Origin: Agrobacterium albertimagni AOL15
GTDB taxonomy: Bacteria > Pseudomonadota > Alphaproteobacteria > Rhizobiales > Rhizobiaceae
DNA: 64,000 bases
Assembly: GCF_000300855.1 (NCBI RefSeq)
Contig: NZ_ALJF01000002.1
Coordinates: 1-64,000 of the forward strand
Reading direction: 5' to 3'
Below the pieces are notes generated by a model. The model ran no database searches and was not told the origin of the DNA. It saw nothing but the letters and a program-made list of their open reading frames with translations. The number at the start of each line of letters is the position of its first letter. Within the stretch, counting starts at the first letter, position 1. Below are positions 9,740-19,719 of the stretch, one piece after another. A program made the position numbers and the translations under genes.

Positions 9740-11743
9740 TCAGCCGCGTGCCGTCCTGGGGCGCCCCGAGGCGATCGCCGTGATCCGCGCCTCCACGAGC
9801 TTGCGACGTCCCTCGATCTCGGGCGCATCGAGCTCTTCCCGGATGACCAGCACGACATCGACGGCACCGCTGGCTTCGGCACGTGAGCGCGCGAGTTCGG
9901 TTGCCCTTGTCCTCGCCCTTTCCAAAGAAACAGCTTCATCCGTCAGCCGCTCGCTGTCGCCGCCGCCGGTGATGATGAAAAGCCCCTCCTCGGGTGAGCC
10001 AATGGTGACCGTCACGCTGCTGCGCACCTGCCCGACCACCGCACCCACAGCGTTGGCAACGTCGGCATCGGCAGGCACGGCGAATTCGGATGCCAGCATC
10101 TCGGCGATCGCTGGGTAGTAGACACCGGCCGAGGCGCCGAGACCGATCAAAGGCCGATCGAGCGAGAGGTTGAAGCGAGCGATTCCCGCCTGACGCCGGA
10201 GGGCACGGTCGATCAATATGGATTTCGAAGGCTCGACGTCGGCGAGCCCATCTTCCGCAAGGGCGGCAGAAAGAATGACCTCGGCAGACTGGCGGGTCAG
10301 GCGATCGACGATGAGCTGGGCAAGCACTTCGGGCGATGACGCGATCGGCTGACCAGAACCATCCTTCTGACGCATCGCCAGCGCCATGCCGAGTTCGGCA
10401 GCCCTGCGATCCCACTGGCCCTGGCGATCCAGGACATGCATGGCATCAGAAGGGGTCAGACCGCAGATATGGACGAGGCCGCGAGCGACGAGCCGGTCGA
10501 GTGTCGCCTTCTGCTGGGTGAAGCTGATCAACTGGTCGAGCGGCAGCGGTGCCGCGCCGATCTTCTGAAAGAGGGCGGCCTCCTGTGGCTGCAGACCCGC
10601 GGCAAGGTGATCCGGCACACCGGTGCGGACAGCAAAACGTCCGTCATGGCGACCGAGATGCGGCGCGCGCAGCTGGCGCTCGAGTACATCGGTAATCACC
10701 GTCCCATGCAGGGCGGCTGCAAGGCTCAAGGGGACGAGACGACGGGGGCCGAGCTCGATCTTCGCCGCGAGGCCCCGGTCGTCAAAACGGACTTCCGAAT
10801 CGCCGCCGAGGCCAAAGGTGCGCATGGCGACCGCTTCCACCATGGTTCGGTAACCGCCGACGACGGCGCCATCCTGATCAAGCCGCGGCTGGCCGGCTTC
10901 CATGACGGCAACGTCCGTGGTCGTACCGCCGATGTCGGAGACGACGGCATCATCGAGGCCAGTCAGGTGGCGGGCGCCGACAAGGCTCGCTGCGGGACCG
11001 GAGAGAATGGTCTCGATCGGCCGAAGGCGGGCTTCGGCTGCCGAGATCAACGCGCCGTCACCACGAACGACCATCAGCGGCGCGTGGATGCCGCGCTCCA
11101 GGAGGTAGCGCTCGGCGGACCCGATCAGGCGGTCTATCATTGAAACGAGTCGGGCATTGAGAAGGGTTGTCAGCGCCCGGCGCGGTCCACCCAGCTTGGA
11201 CGAGAGTTCATGACTACAGGTGACCGGCAGACCCGAATGCCGGCGAATGATCTCGCGCGCCCGCTGCTCATGCGCCGGATTGCGGACGGCGAAATAGCCT
11301 GCGATGGCAAAGGACGAAACACTGGCCGAAAGCTCGGGCAGTGCCGCTTCCAGCGCCTCCTGGTCGAACGGCGTCTCGTTGCCATGAACATCATGGCCGC
11401 CGGCAATGAAGAGGACCGGATCGTTGCCGAGTGCATCGGCCAGACCATCGCGCTTCAAATCTTCCGGGCCAAAACCGATCATGATGAGACCGGCGCGGCC
11501 GCCCTGCCCTTCGACGAGGGCATTTGTGGCAAGCGTCGTCGACAGCGAGACAAGTCCGATCGCCGTAGGATCGATCGCTGATTCGGCGAGCACACTTTCG
11601 AGCGCACCGGAGATGCCGATCGACAGATCGTGGCGGGTGGTGAGCGATTTCGCCTTGGCGACGATCCCATGCGTTTCGCTATAGATGACGGCGTCCGTAT
11701 AGGTGCCGCCGGTGTCGATGCCCAGCATGTAATCGGATGTCAC
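9740..11743 (-). CDS. Hydantoinase/oxoprolinase (HyuA-like) family protein, stand-alone
   Basis: A 667-aa protein with the ASKHA-type N-terminal HyuA domain (GIDTGGTYTDAVIY near residues 7-20) and the central hydantoinase A domain (DIGGTTTDVAVM). Members hydrolyse cyclic amides or ketones with ATP, usually with a HyuB partner subunit. No HyuB gene is present beside it, and the C-terminal region is short of a full fused 5-oxoprolinase. Substrate unknown. I chose the GTG at 11743 because GGGGA lies seven bases upstream. It lies 103 bp upstream of glcB and about 100 bp downstream of the P450, same strand. Confidence 0.85.
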   Translation of the reverse strand: MTSDYMLGIDTGGTYTDAVIYSETHGIVAKAKSLTTRHDLSIGISGALESVLAESAIDPTAIGLVSLSTTLATNALVEGQGGRAGLIMIGFGPEDLKRDGLADALGNDPVLFIAGGHDVHGNETPFDQEALEAALPELSASVSSFAIAGYFAVRNPAHEQRAREIIRRHSGLPVTCSHELSSKLGGPRRALTTLLNARLVSMIDRLIGSAERYLLERGIHAPLMVVRGDGALISAAEARLRPIETILSGPAASLVGARHLTGLDDAVVSDIGGTTTDVAVMEAGQPRLDQDGAVVGGYRTMVEAVAMRTFGLGGDSEVRFDDRGLAAKIELGPRRLVPLSLAAALHGTVITDVLERQLRAPHLGRHDGRFAVRTGVPDHLAAGLQPQEAALFQKIGAAPLPLDQLISFTQQKATLDRLVARGLVHICGLTPSDAMHVLDRQGQWDRRAAELGMALAMRQKDGSGQPIASSPEVLAQLIVDRLTRQSAEVILSAALAEDGLADVEPSKSILIDRALRRQAGIARFNLSLDRPLIGLGASAGVYYPAIAEMLASEFAVPADADVANAVGAVVGQVRSSVTVTIGSPEEGLFIITGGGDSERLTDEAVSLERARTRATELARSRAEASGAVDVVLVIREELDAPEIEGRRKLVEARITAIASGRPRTARG

Positions 11744-11841
11744 GCAGTCTTCCCCATGATGCCCGCCCGAACGGCGACGCATCCCTTATGACACAGGCAT
11801 TCGCCGGATTTCCAGCGGAGGAGCGGCAGGATGACGCCGCA

Positions 11842-13245
11842 TTACGTCTTGCGGGGCGTGATGCGCATCGGCAGGCCGCCTGCGGGTTGGGTGGTGAGCT
11901 TCTGGACCGGCCAGGGTTTCGTCTGCGGCGTCGCGGCGAAACGATATCGCTGCATCAGCACAGCGAGCGCGATGACGGCTTCCTGCAGCGCAAAGGTGGC
12001 GCCGATGCAGACGCGCGGACCGGCTCCAAATGGCAGATACTGAAAGCGGCCAATTTTCTCCCGCTCGCCCGGCAGAAAGCGCGAGGGGTCGAAGACGCGC
12101 GGCTTGTCCCAGTAAAGCTCGTGGCGGTGCAGGGTCCAGGGCATGACGAGGACGGTGGCACCCTTCGCAATCTCGACGGTTTCGCCATTGGGCGCGGTGT
12201 AGCGATCGTCGGCGATCGCATCGCGATTGATCGAGGGCGCCGGCGGATAAAGCCGCATCGCCTCCTCGAAGGAGGCTCGCACATGCGGCATCTTGTCGAG
12301 CCACTCGACAGGATCGGCACCGGACGCGATGACCTCATCGATTTCGCGCTCCATTGCGTCGCGGACATCCGGGCAATGGGCCACACAGTACAGCGTCCAG
12401 GCCAGGGCACGCGCCGTGGTCTCGTGCCCTGCCCCGATAAAGGTCAGGATGTTGTCCTCGATCTCTTCGGAGGTGAGACCGTCAGGTCCTTCCAGTTCGA
12501 GCAGCAAGGTCAAGAAATCGTCCGGTGCGTTCTCGCGCTCAGTCCTGATGATGGACCGGCGGTGATCCATCGTCCGGCGCACAAGTTCGCGGAACTTGCG
12601 CAGAACGCCGAGACCCCGGATGCGGGTCAGGCGCGGGATCCATCTGGGAGCCTTCAGCAAGTCCAGCGGGTCGATACGACCCATGCTGTGCAGGAGATCG
12701 TCGACGTCCTTGGCAAAATCACCCTGCTCGGAGACGATACCGCCCGAGAAAAGTGTCTCGGACAGAATGGCATAGGTGAGTTCGGTCATGTCGACGGCGA
12801 CATCGCGGACCACGCCTTCGGCACCGGCTTCGTAGCGGTCGAGAAAAAGTTCGCTTTGCTCACGCATCTGGCGCGCGAAACCGCGCGCATGCCGCGGGGT
12901 GAAGACAGGTGCCATGGCCTTGCGCGAGCGTTTCCAAACCGGACCTTCGGCCGTCAAAAGCCCATCCCGCAGAATGGGGCGCAGAACGAGCTGGCGGATC
13001 TCGGACATCTCGTAATTCGAAGCGTTGTCGACGAGAACATGCCGGATCAGACCCGGATCATTGGCGATGATGGTGGTTTGGCCGAAAAAGCGCGTGACGA
13101 TCCATGGCCAAGTGTAGGAGGGCTGTCCCCACAGCTCGAGCGGGTTCTTCAAGACCGTGCGAATGATCTCCAGCCGGCTGGGCGGGACCGTCCGCGGCAC
13201 GGGTGCCGGCGGCTCGAAGGTCGATTTGCGCAGACTGGCGTCCAT
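11842..13245 (-). CDS. Cytochrome P450
   Basis: A 467-aa soluble P450. The I-helix motif GAGHETTARAL, the K-helix ExxR (EEAMRLYPPA) and the heme-binding loop FGAGPRVCIGATFA with its axial cysteine are all intact. There is no N-terminal membrane anchor. The sequence style (long form, 460-470 aa) resembles CYP102-heme-domain-like or fatty acid hydroxylating bacterial P450s, but family assignment and substrate are inference. GGGAG lies six bases before the ATG. No ferredoxin or reductase gene is nearby, so electrons must come from elsewhere. The DUF1402 gene ends 39 bp upstream. Confidence 0.94.
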   Translation of the reverse strand: MDASLRKSTFEPPAPVPRTVPPSRLEIIRTVLKNPLELWGQPSYTWPWIVTRFFGQTTIIANDPGLIRHVLVDNASNYEMSEIRQLVLRPILRDGLLTAEGPVWKRSRKAMAPVFTPRHARGFARQMREQSELFLDRYEAGAEGVVRDVAVDMTELTYAILSETLFSGGIVSEQGDFAKDVDDLLHSMGRIDPLDLLKAPRWIPRLTRIRGLGVLRKFRELVRRTMDHRRSIIRTERENAPDDFLTLLLELEGPDGLTSEEIEDNILTFIGAGHETTARALAWTLYCVAHCPDVRDAMEREIDEVIASGADPVEWLDKMPHVRASFEEAMRLYPPAPSINRDAIADDRYTAPNGETVEIAKGATVLVMPWTLHRHELYWDKPRVFDPSRFLPGEREKIGRFQYLPFGAGPRVCIGATFALQEAVIALAVLMQRYRFAATPQTKPWPVQKLTTQPAGGLPMRITPRKT

Positions 13246-13284
13246 GTGTTGCTCCCTCGAAGGGTTGGAGCCCCCCCTAATGAG

Positions 13285-14235
13285 TTAGAGCAGGGGCTCC
13301 AACTCGTCCAGCCGATCGTTGATCAACCAGCCGTAATAGTTCTCTTCCGGCCAATTCGCCGCACCGCTCGAGCGCTTCGCAGCCAGTGCGCGTGCGCGCT
13401 GCTGCGAGCCGCCGATATTGAAGAGCGTCGCCGTAACACCCGGATTGCCGGAGATATCGACGTCGGCGATCTCACGGTAGTCGTCGATCGACTTGCGGAT
13501 GACCGCTGCCATGAAGGCAAGCGAGATATCGGGATCCATGATCGCCTTGTAGACGCCCGCCGCATCATTCTCGTCCAGCTTCGGATAGCCGGACTTCTCA
13601 TGCACGAGGTCCGACAGCATCAGGGCGGTCAGAGGATTGATCTGCCCCAGACCAAAGGTCTGGCCGGCATAGAAAGGCTGGAAGAATACGGCGCTGAAGC
13701 GATTGTTTGGATAGGACTTACCGCCGACGGATTTGCCGCGGAACTGATCTTCCCAGACCTTCTCGCGGCAGGTCCAGAGACGGTAGCTGTCCGAATAGCC
13801 GCTGCATTCGGAAAATTCGGATCGGCCGACGAAATCCGAAATGCTCTCGTCCTTGTAACCGAAACGGAAGCTGTTGCCGGCGTAGGAGGCAGCCTTCACA
13901 TAATAGCTCTGCAGACTGTCATAGGCATCGACGTTGTAGGTGTGCTCGCCGACGATCGCGCCCACCATGTGGATCGGAGCGATCTGATAGGCTGATGCCG
14001 TCTTCTTGATCTTCCCGACCAGTCTCGAGTCGGTCTTCAGGAGATCGCGTACCTTCTCGTACTTGATGTCGAAGCTGGTCTTGCCCGCCTTGGTGCGGCG
14101 CACCGAGGCGCCAGGAACGGCCGGCTGCTCGGCATTGCGATTTCCCGGCGGCACCTTGTCTGCAGCCTGGCCCGACAAAGGAACAAGCCCTGCAAGTCCC
14201 AATGCGACGATGATGATCCTGGTGATGTTCAGCAC
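13285..14235 (-). CDS. DUF1402 family protein, exported
   Basis: A 316-aa protein matching the alphaproteobacterial DUF1402 family. With a GTG start at 14235 it begins with a signal peptide (LNITRIIIVALGLAGLVPLS followed by GQAAD, cleavage likely after Ala). AGGGG lies nine bases upstream of this GTG. The body has a lysozyme/transglycosylase-like flavour (GQTFGLGQINPLTALMLSD and NIGG near the C terminus), which suggests a periplasmic peptidoglycan role, but function is not established. The open frame continues upstream to 14397 through a large hairpin, which argues against that longer start. It precedes the P450 by 39 bp. Confidence 0.75.
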   Translation of the reverse strand: MLNITRIIIVALGLAGLVPLSGQAADKVPPGNRNAEQPAVPGASVRRTKAGKTSFDIKYEKVRDLLKTDSRLVGKIKKTASAYQIAPIHMVGAIVGEHTYNVDAYDSLQSYYVKAASYAGNSFRFGYKDESISDFVGRSEFSECSGYSDSYRLWTCREKVWEDQFRGKSVGGKSYPNNRFSAVFFQPFYAGQTFGLGQINPLTALMLSDLVHEKSGYPKLDENDAAGVYKAIMDPDISLAFMAAVIRKSIDDYREIADVDISGNPGVTATLFNIGGSQQRARALAAKRSSGAANWPEENYYGWLINDRLDELEPLL

Positions 14236-14338
14236 GATGCGCGGCCCCTGGACATGTGTCCCCGAACGGATTGCCGACGCATCCATGGGCGTCGTCCGAC
14301 AGCGGCTCTCCTTACATAAGGGGTGCCTGTATTGTCGA

Positions 14339-14388
14339 TATGGGTCGCTTTCACTTTCCCGACATGGCAATGGCGAAAGCGACCCATA
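14339..14388 (-). repeat. Long stem-loop between hslU and the DUF1402 gene
   Basis: A perfect 14-bp inverted repeat (arms 14339-14352 and 14375-14388, core GGGTCGCTTTC) flanks a 22-nt loop, 12 bp after the hslU stop. No T-run follows on the minus strand, so it is either a Rho-assisted terminator, an mRNA 3'-end stabiliser for hslVU or a leader element of the downstream gene. Confidence 0.7.
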
Positions 14389-14400
14389 GATGCACAAAGA

Positions 14401-15708
14401 TCACAGGATATAGCGGCTCAGATCGGTGTTCGCAGCGAGATCCCCGACGTGCTCCTGAACATAGGTCGAGTCGATCATGACTTCCGAGCCACCACGGTCC
14501 GGTGCATGGAAGGATATTTCGTCCAACACGCGCTCCATGACCGTCTGCAGGCGACGGGCACCGATATTCTCGACCGTCTCGTTGAGCTGGACCGCGACAT
14601 CGGCAAGCGCATCGATCGCGTCCTCGGTGAAGTCGAGATTGAGCTCCTCGGTCGCCATCAGCGCCTTGTACTGGCGGATCAGGCTCGCTTCGGTTTCCGT
14701 CAGGATGCGGCGGAAGTCTTCCTTGGTCAGCGGCTTCAGCTCGACCCGGATCGGCAGGCGGCCCTGAAGTTCCGGCAGGAGGTCGGAGGGCTTGGAGACG
14801 TGGAAGGCGCCAGACGCGATGAAGAGGATATGGTCGGTCTTGACCGGCCCATACTTGGTCGCAACCGTTGTGCCCTCGACGAGTGGAAGCAAGTCGCGCT
14901 GCACGCCTTCACGCGAGACGCCCGCACCCATCGCGCCTTCGCGGGCTGCAATCTTGTCGATTTCGTCGAGGAAGACGATGCCGTCATTCTCGACCGAGCG
15001 AAGCGCTTCGCGCTGGATGACCTCATTGTCGATCAGCTTGTCCGACTCGTCGCGGATCAGGTCGCCGTAGGACGCCTTGACGGTGGTGCGGACCTTCTTT
15101 GTCCGGTTGCCCATGGCCTTTCCGAACATTTCCGACAGATTGAGGATGCCGATATTGGCACCGGGCATGCCGGGGACCTCGAAACCGGGCGCGCCGGAAC
15201 CGCTGTCGGCGACCTCGATGTCGATCTCCTTGTCGTCCAGTTCACCACCACGAAGCTTCTTGCGAAAGCTGTCGCGAGTGGCCGGCGACGCGGTGGCACC
15301 CACCAAAGCGTCGAGCACACGTTCTTCGGCCAGCTGATGGGCTTTGGCCTGCACTTCCTGCCGCTTCTTGTCGCGAATGAGGGCGATGCCGATCTCCACC
15401 AGATCGCGGATGATCTGCTCGACGTCGCGGCCGACATAACCCACTTCGGTGAACTTAGTGGCCTCCACCTTGATGAAGGGCGCACCGGCAAGCTTGGCCA
15501 GCCGACGGGAGATTTCCGTCTTGCCGACGCCGGTCGGCCCGATCATCAGGATGTTTTTCGGCATGACCTCATCGCGCAGATCTTCCGAAAGCTGCTGGCG
15601 CCGCCAGCGATTGCGCAGCGCGATGGCGACCGCGCGCTTGGCGTCATGCTGGCCGATGATATGGCGGTCGAGCTCGGAGACGATCTCGCGCGGAGAAAAA
15701 TTGGTCAT
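14401..15708 (-). CDS. hslU: ATP-dependent protease ATPase subunit HslU
   Basis: A 435-aa AAA+ unfoldase, usual length. Walker [10 protein letters not shown] is at residues 57-65, Walker B is VFLDEID, and the I-domain insertion lies between. The C terminus ends DLSRYIL, the tail that docks into HslV and activates it. It unfolds substrates and feeds them to HslV in the cytoplasm. hslV is 69 bp upstream on the same strand, so the pair is transcribed hslV-hslU. Confidence 0.98.
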   Translation of the reverse strand: MTNFSPREIVSELDRHIIGQHDAKRAVAIALRNRWRRQQLSEDLRDEVMPKNILMIGPTGVGKTEISRRLAKLAGAPFIKVEATKFTEVGYVGRDVEQIIRDLVEIGIALIRDKKRQEVQAKAHQLAEERVLDALVGATASPATRDSFRKKLRGGELDDKEIDIEVADSGSGAPGFEVPGMPGANIGILNLSEMFGKAMGNRTKKVRTTVKASYGDLIRDESDKLIDNEVIQREALRSVENDGIVFLDEIDKIAAREGAMGAGVSREGVQRDLLPLVEGTTVATKYGPVKTDHILFIASGAFHVSKPSDLLPELQGRLPIRVELKPLTKEDFRRILTETEASLIRQYKALMATEELNLDFTEDAIDALADVAVQLNETVENIGARRLQTVMERVLDEISFHAPDRGGSEVMIDSTYVQEHVGDLAANTDLSRYIL

Positions 15709-15777
15709 TTCGGGTTGCTCCTCACGATGCCGCGGACCCGCGCATCGTCTCTTGGTGTGGAATTCGATCGGCAGCCG

Positions 15778-16305
15778 TCAGTCGGCGTCGAGGGTCTCAA
15801 TCACCATGTTGTTGTTGGTGTAGACGCAGATTTCGCCGGCGATCGTCAAAGCGCGGGTGGCGATATCCTCGGCCGAGTGGTCGGTATCCATAAGCGCACG
15901 GGCGGCTGCGTAGGCGTAGTTGCCGCCGGATCCGATGGCGATCGCGCCATGCTCTGGCTCCAGCACGTCGCCGTTGCCGGTGATCGCAAGCGTGATCGAC
16001 TTGTCGGCAACCAGCATCATGGCTTCGAGATTGCGCAGATACTTGTCGGTGCGCCAGTCCTTGGCGAGCTCGACGGCGGCGCGCATCAGCTGGCCGGGAT
16101 ATTGCTCAAGCTTCTTTTCGAGGCGATCGAGCAGGGTAAAGGCATCGGCGGTCGCGCCGGCGAAGCCTGCGATCACCTCGCCGCCCTTGCCGATGCGGCG
16201 CACCTTGCGGGCATTGCCCTTCATTACGGTCTGGCCAAGGCTGACCTGACCATCACCGGCCATCACCACCTTGCTGTCTTTGCGTACGGTAACAATCGTT
16301 GTCAT
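15778..16305 (-). CDS. hslV: ATP-dependent protease peptidase subunit HslV
   Basis: A 175-aa proteasome-like peptidase. The N terminus MTTIVTVRK gives the catalytic N-terminal Thr2 after methionine removal, and the [19 protein letters not shown] region is the family signature. I chose the ATG at 16305 (AGGTG six bases upstream); a TTG codon directly before it extends the frame by one residue only. Works with HslU. Divergent from hisB over a 200-bp region, which probably carries a heat-shock promoter, not clearly visible to me. Confidence 0.97.
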   Translation of the reverse strand: MTTIVTVRKDSKVVMAGDGQVSLGQTVMKGNARKVRRIGKGGEVIAGFAGATADAFTLLDRLEKKLEQYPGQLMRAAVELAKDWRTDKYLRNLEAMMLVADKSITLAITGNGDVLEPEHGAIAIGSGGNYAYAAARALMDTDHSAEDIATRALTIAGEICVYTNNNMVIETLDAD

Positions 16306-16505
16306 CAATCACCTGTCACCCGCGCTAGCGGGCCTTGTGGGGCGGGCATTCCGCCCGGTTAGTCGGTTCCTATGTAAGTGGGCTTTCAGCGATTGCAATC
16401 TGCGGCAAAAGCGTGCGCCTGCGCCTTGCGGCAGCGCAATGTAACTTCTGGATATTTCACCGCCCTGCTGTTATGGGAGGGCCGAGATCCTCATGGAGCA
16501 GCCAA

Positions 16506-17102
16506 ATGGCAGAGCGTAAAGGCGAAGTTTCCCGCAAGACCAACGAAACCTCGGTCTCGGTTTCCGTCCATATCGACGGCACCGGCACGGGCAAGATTTC
16601 GACGGGCGTGGGCTTCTTCGACCATATGCTCGACCAGCTCTGCCGTCACTCACTCATCGACATGGACATCGACGTGAAGGGTGACCTGCATATCGACGAT
16701 CACCATACCGTCGAGGACACCGGCATCGCGCTCGGCCAGGCGATTTCCAAGGCGCTCGGCGACCGCAAGGGCATCACGCGTTATGCCTCGATCGATCTTG
16801 CCATGGACGAGACGATGACCAAGGCGGCGATCGATGTCTCGGGCCGACCCTTCCTGGTCTGGAACGTCAATTTCAGCACGCCGAAGATCGGCACATTCGA
16901 CACCGAACTGGTGCGCGAGTTCTTCCAGGCGTTTGCCCAGAACGCCGGGATCACGCTGCATGTGCTGAACCATTACGGCGCCAACAACCACCATATTGCC
17001 GAGACCTGCTTCAAGGCGGTCGCGCGCGCGCTTCGCACAGCAACCGAAGTCGATCCGCGGCAGGCAAACCGTATTCCCTCCACCAAGGGCACCCTGGTTT
17101 AA
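16506..17102 (+). CDS. hisB: Imidazoleglycerol-phosphate dehydratase
   Basis: A 198-aa monofunctional IGPD, the sixth step of histidine synthesis. The metal-binding motifs are intact: [19 protein letters not shown] and [12 protein letters not shown]. Family length is reached with the ATG at 16506; the open frame extends much further upstream without a ribosome site. It heads the hisB-hisH-hisA-hisF-hisE-coaA series. Unlike the enterobacterial HisB it has no phosphatase domain. Confidence 0.97.
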   Translation: MAERKGEVSRKTNETSVSVSVHIDGTGTGKISTGVGFFDHMLDQLCRHSLIDMDIDVKGDLHIDDHHTVEDTGIALGQAISKALGDRKGITRYASIDLAMDETMTKAAIDVSGRPFLVWNVNFSTPKIGTFDTELVREFFQAFAQNAGITLHVLNHYGANNHHIAETCFKAVARALRTATEVDPRQANRIPSTKGTLV

Positions 17103-17188
17103 GGGGCACCTTCCCCCATGGGGAGACTGCCACCTTGCTCCGGTTCGGGCGTTGACCCCTAATCGTCGAGCAGAAAGGACTGGACAAT

Positions 17189-17839
17189 ATGCGTGTATCC
17201 ATCATCGACTACGGTTCGGGCAATCTGCGCTCGGCCACCAAGGCCTTTGAACGGGCTGCCCGCGAGGCCGGGCTCGACGCCGAGATCGAACTCACCGACA
17301 AGGCGGACCGGATCGCCACTGCCGACCGGATCGTGCTCCCGGGCGTCGGCGCCTATGCCGACTGCCGCAAGGGGCTGGATGCCGTTCCCGGCATGCATGA
17401 TGCGATCACCGAGGTTGTCGAGAAGAAGGGCCGCCCCTTCTTCGGCGTCTGCGTCGGCATGCAACTCATGTCGTCGCGCGGGCTCGAGAAGACTGTGACC
17501 GACGGCTTCGGCTGGATCGAAGGCGATGTGGTCGAAATGACGCCGTCCGATCCGTCCCTCAAGATCCCGCAGATCGGCTGGAACACGCTGGCACTCAACC
17601 GCCCGCATCCGTTGTTCGACGGCATTCCGACCGGCGTGGACGGGTTGCACGCCTATTTCGTGCATTCCTATCACCTTGCAGCGCGCAAGCCCGAAGATGT
17701 GATTGCGACGACCGACTATGGTGGCGCAATGACGGCCTTTGTCGGGCGCGACAACATGGTGGGTGCGCAATTCCATCCCGAGAAGAGCCAGGCGCTTGGC
17801 CTGAAGCTCATCGCCAATTTCCTGACCTGGACGCCCTGA
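17189..17839 (+). CDS. hisH: Imidazole glycerol phosphate synthase, glutamine amidotransferase subunit HisH
   Basis: A 216-aa class I glutamine amidotransferase. The nucleophile is Cys88 in [10 protein letters not shown], and the His-Glu pair is in the FHPEKSQ motif near residues 195-200. It supplies ammonia to HisF, the synthase subunit encoded two genes downstream. An 86-bp gap separates it from hisB; hisA follows after 18 bp. Confidence 0.97.
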   Translation: MRVSIIDYGSGNLRSATKAFERAAREAGLDAEIELTDKADRIATADRIVLPGVGAYADCRKGLDAVPGMHDAITEVVEKKGRPFFGVCVGMQLMSSRGLEKTVTDGFGWIEGDVVEMTPSDPSLKIPQIGWNTLALNRPHPLFDGIPTGVDGLHAYFVHSYHLAARKPEDVIATTDYGGAMTAFVGRDNMVGAQFHPEKSQALGLKLIANFLTWTP

Positions 17840-17857
17840 AGGGCACGGATAGTACTC

Positions 17858-18592
17858 ATGATCCTTTTCCCCGCCATCGACCTCAAGGACGGCCAGTGCG
17901 TTCGCCTCAAGCTGGGCGATATGGAGCAGGCGACCGTCTACAACCCCGATCCGGCAGCACAAGCGCGCGCTTTCGAAGACCAGGGCTTCGAATGGCTGCA
18001 TGTGGTCGACCTGAACGGTGCCTTCGCCGGTGAAAGCGTCAATGGCGCTGCCGTCGATGCGATCCTGCAGGCGACGAAGAACCCGGTGCAACTCGGCGGC
18101 GGCATTCGCACGCTCGACCATATCGAGAGCTGGTTGTCGCGTGGGCTATCGCGCGTCATCCTCGGTACGGTCGCCGTCCGTGATCCGGCGCTTGTCATCG
18201 AAGCCTGCAAGCGCTTCCCCGGCAAGGTCGCCGTCGGTATCGACGCCAAGGGCGGCAAGGTCGCCGTCGAAGGCTGGGCGGAAGCCTCCGAACTCGGCGT
18301 GATCGAACTCGCCCAGCGTTTCGAAGGCGCTGGTGTGGCCGCGATCATCTATACCGATATCGACCGCGACGGGATCCTGACCGGTATCAACTGGGCCTCG
18401 ACGTTGGAGCTTGCCGCTGCCGTTTCGATCCCGGTGATCGCTTCCGGCGGTCTCGCCTCTATCGAGGACATCAAGCGTATGCTGGAACCGGATGCCGCGA
18501 AGCTCGAAGGTGCGATTTCCGGCCGCGCGCTTTATGATGGGCGCATCGACCCTGCAGAGGCGCTCGCGCTGATCAAGGCTGCGAGAGGCTGA
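17858..18592 (+). CDS. hisA: ProFAR isomerase HisA
   Basis: A 244-aa (beta/alpha)8 barrel that performs the Amadori rearrangement of ProFAR to PRFAR. The catalytic Asp8 is in [10 protein letters not shown] and the second Asp in YTDIDRDG. Phosphate-binding glycines (GGGIRT, SGGLAS) are conserved. Next gene hisF starts 10 bp later. Confidence 0.97.
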   Translation: MILFPAIDLKDGQCVRLKLGDMEQATVYNPDPAAQARAFEDQGFEWLHVVDLNGAFAGESVNGAAVDAILQATKNPVQLGGGIRTLDHIESWLSRGLSRVILGTVAVRDPALVIEACKRFPGKVAVGIDAKGGKVAVEGWAEASELGVIELAQRFEGAGVAAIIYTDIDRDGILTGINWASTLELAAAVSIPVIASGGLASIEDIKRMLEPDAAKLEGAISGRALYDGRIDPAEALALIKAARG

Positions 18593-18602
18593 GGACAAGA
18601 CC

Positions 18603-19379
18603 ATGACACTCAAGGCCCGCGTGATCCCCTGCCTCGACGTCAAGGACGGCCGCGTCGTCAAGGGCGTCAACTTCGTCGATCTCATCGATGCCGGTGACCC
18701 GGTCGAGGCTGCCAAGGCCTATGATGCAGCAGGTGCCGACGAACTCTGCTTCCTCGATATTACCGCCTCCTCCGACAATCGCGACACGATCTTCGATGTC
18801 GTGGCCCAGACTGCCGACCATTGTTTCATGCCGCTGACGGTCGGCGGCGGCGTTCGGGCCGTCGCCGATATTCGCAAGCTCCTGCTCTGCGGCGCCGACA
18901 AGGTGTCGATCAATTCCGCTGCGGTGAAGAACCCCGATTTCGTGGCAGAAGCTGCCGACAAGTTCGGCAATCAGTGCATCGTCGTTTCGATCGACGCGAA
19001 GAAGGTTTCCGCTGCCGGCGAAGCGGATCGCTGGGAAATCTTCACCCATGGCGGTCGTCAGCCGACTGGCATCGATGCGGTCGAATTCGCAATCAAGATG
19101 GTCGAGCGCGGGGCAGGCGAACTGTTGGTCACCTCAATGGACAGGGACGGGACGAAGAGCGGTTACGATATCGGCCTCACGCGCACGATCGCCGACAGTG
19201 TCCGCGTGCCCGTCATTGCCTCCGGCGGTGTCGGCAATCTGGATGACCTGGTCGCGGGTATTCGCGATGGGCATGCCACTGCGGTTCTCGCCGCCTCGAT
19301 CTTCCACTTCGGCACCTATTCGATTGCAGAGGCAAAGACCCATATGGCCGCAGCCGGCATCGCCATGCGTCTCGACTGA
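18603..19379 (+). CDS. hisF: Imidazole glycerol phosphate synthase cyclase subunit HisF
   Basis: A 258-aa barrel homologous to HisA. The catalytic Asp12 lies in [14 protein letters not shown] and the second in [18 protein letters not shown] and SGGVGN bind the phosphates. It forms the HisFH complex that makes IGP and AICAR. Adjacent to hisA and hisE in the operon. Confidence 0.98.
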   Translation: MTLKARVIPCLDVKDGRVVKGVNFVDLIDAGDPVEAAKAYDAAGADELCFLDITASSDNRDTIFDVVAQTADHCFMPLTVGGGVRAVADIRKLLLCGADKVSINSAAVKNPDFVAEAADKFGNQCIVVSIDAKKVSAAGEADRWEIFTHGGRQPTGIDAVEFAIKMVERGAGELLVTSMDRDGTKSGYDIGLTRTIADSVRVPVIASGGVGNLDDLVAGIRDGHATAVLAASIFHFGTYSIAEAKTHMAAAGIAMRLD

Positions 19380-19395
19380 CGCGGAAGGACCTTTG

Positions 19396-19719
19396 ATGAG
19401 CAGTTTCACCCTTGCCGATCTCGAAGCCATTGTAGCGAGCCGGGCTCAGGCTGATCCAAGCCAATCCTGGACGGCAAAACTCGTTGCAGGCGGCCAGGAC
19501 AAGGCGGCCAAGAAACTCGGTGAAGAGGCGATCGAGGCTGTGATGGCTGCGGTCAGGCAAGATCGCGAGAACCTCGTCTACGAGAGCGCTGATCTGCTCT
19601 ATCATCTGATGGTCGTATTGAAAATTGCGGACATCCCGTTACAAGCAGTGATGCAGGAACTCGAGCGCCGGACTGCTCAGACAGGCCTGAGCGAGAAGGC
19701 CAGTCGGCAGGATCCATGA
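19396..19719 (+). CDS. hisE: Phosphoribosyl-ATP diphosphatase
   Basis: A 107-aa all-alpha NTP pyrophosphohydrolase, second step of histidine synthesis. The MazG-like motif [14 protein letters not shown] and [11 protein letters not shown] hold the metal-binding Glu/Asp residues. It is a free-standing HisE, not fused to HisI; hisI is not in this window. The ATG at 19396 gives family length and has AAGGA upstream. Its stop overlaps the coaA start (ATGA). Confidence 0.96.
   Translation: MSSFTLADLEAIVASRAQADPSQSWTAKLVAGGQDKAAKKLGEEAIEAVMAAVRQDRENLVYESADLLYHLMVVLKIADIPLQAVMQELERRTAQTGLSEKASRQDP

Noticed and set aside
11737-13995. A 752-codon open frame on the plus strand opposite the P450 and DUF1402 genes
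   Set aside because: It is the mirror of two real genes in GC-rich DNA. It has no ribosome site, no recognisable domain, and an Arg/Gly/Asp-rich composition typical of antisense frames.
14323-16362. A 679-codon plus-strand frame opposite hslU and hslV
   Set aside because: Both hslU and hslV are complete on the minus strand with full motifs; the opposite frame has no domain content.
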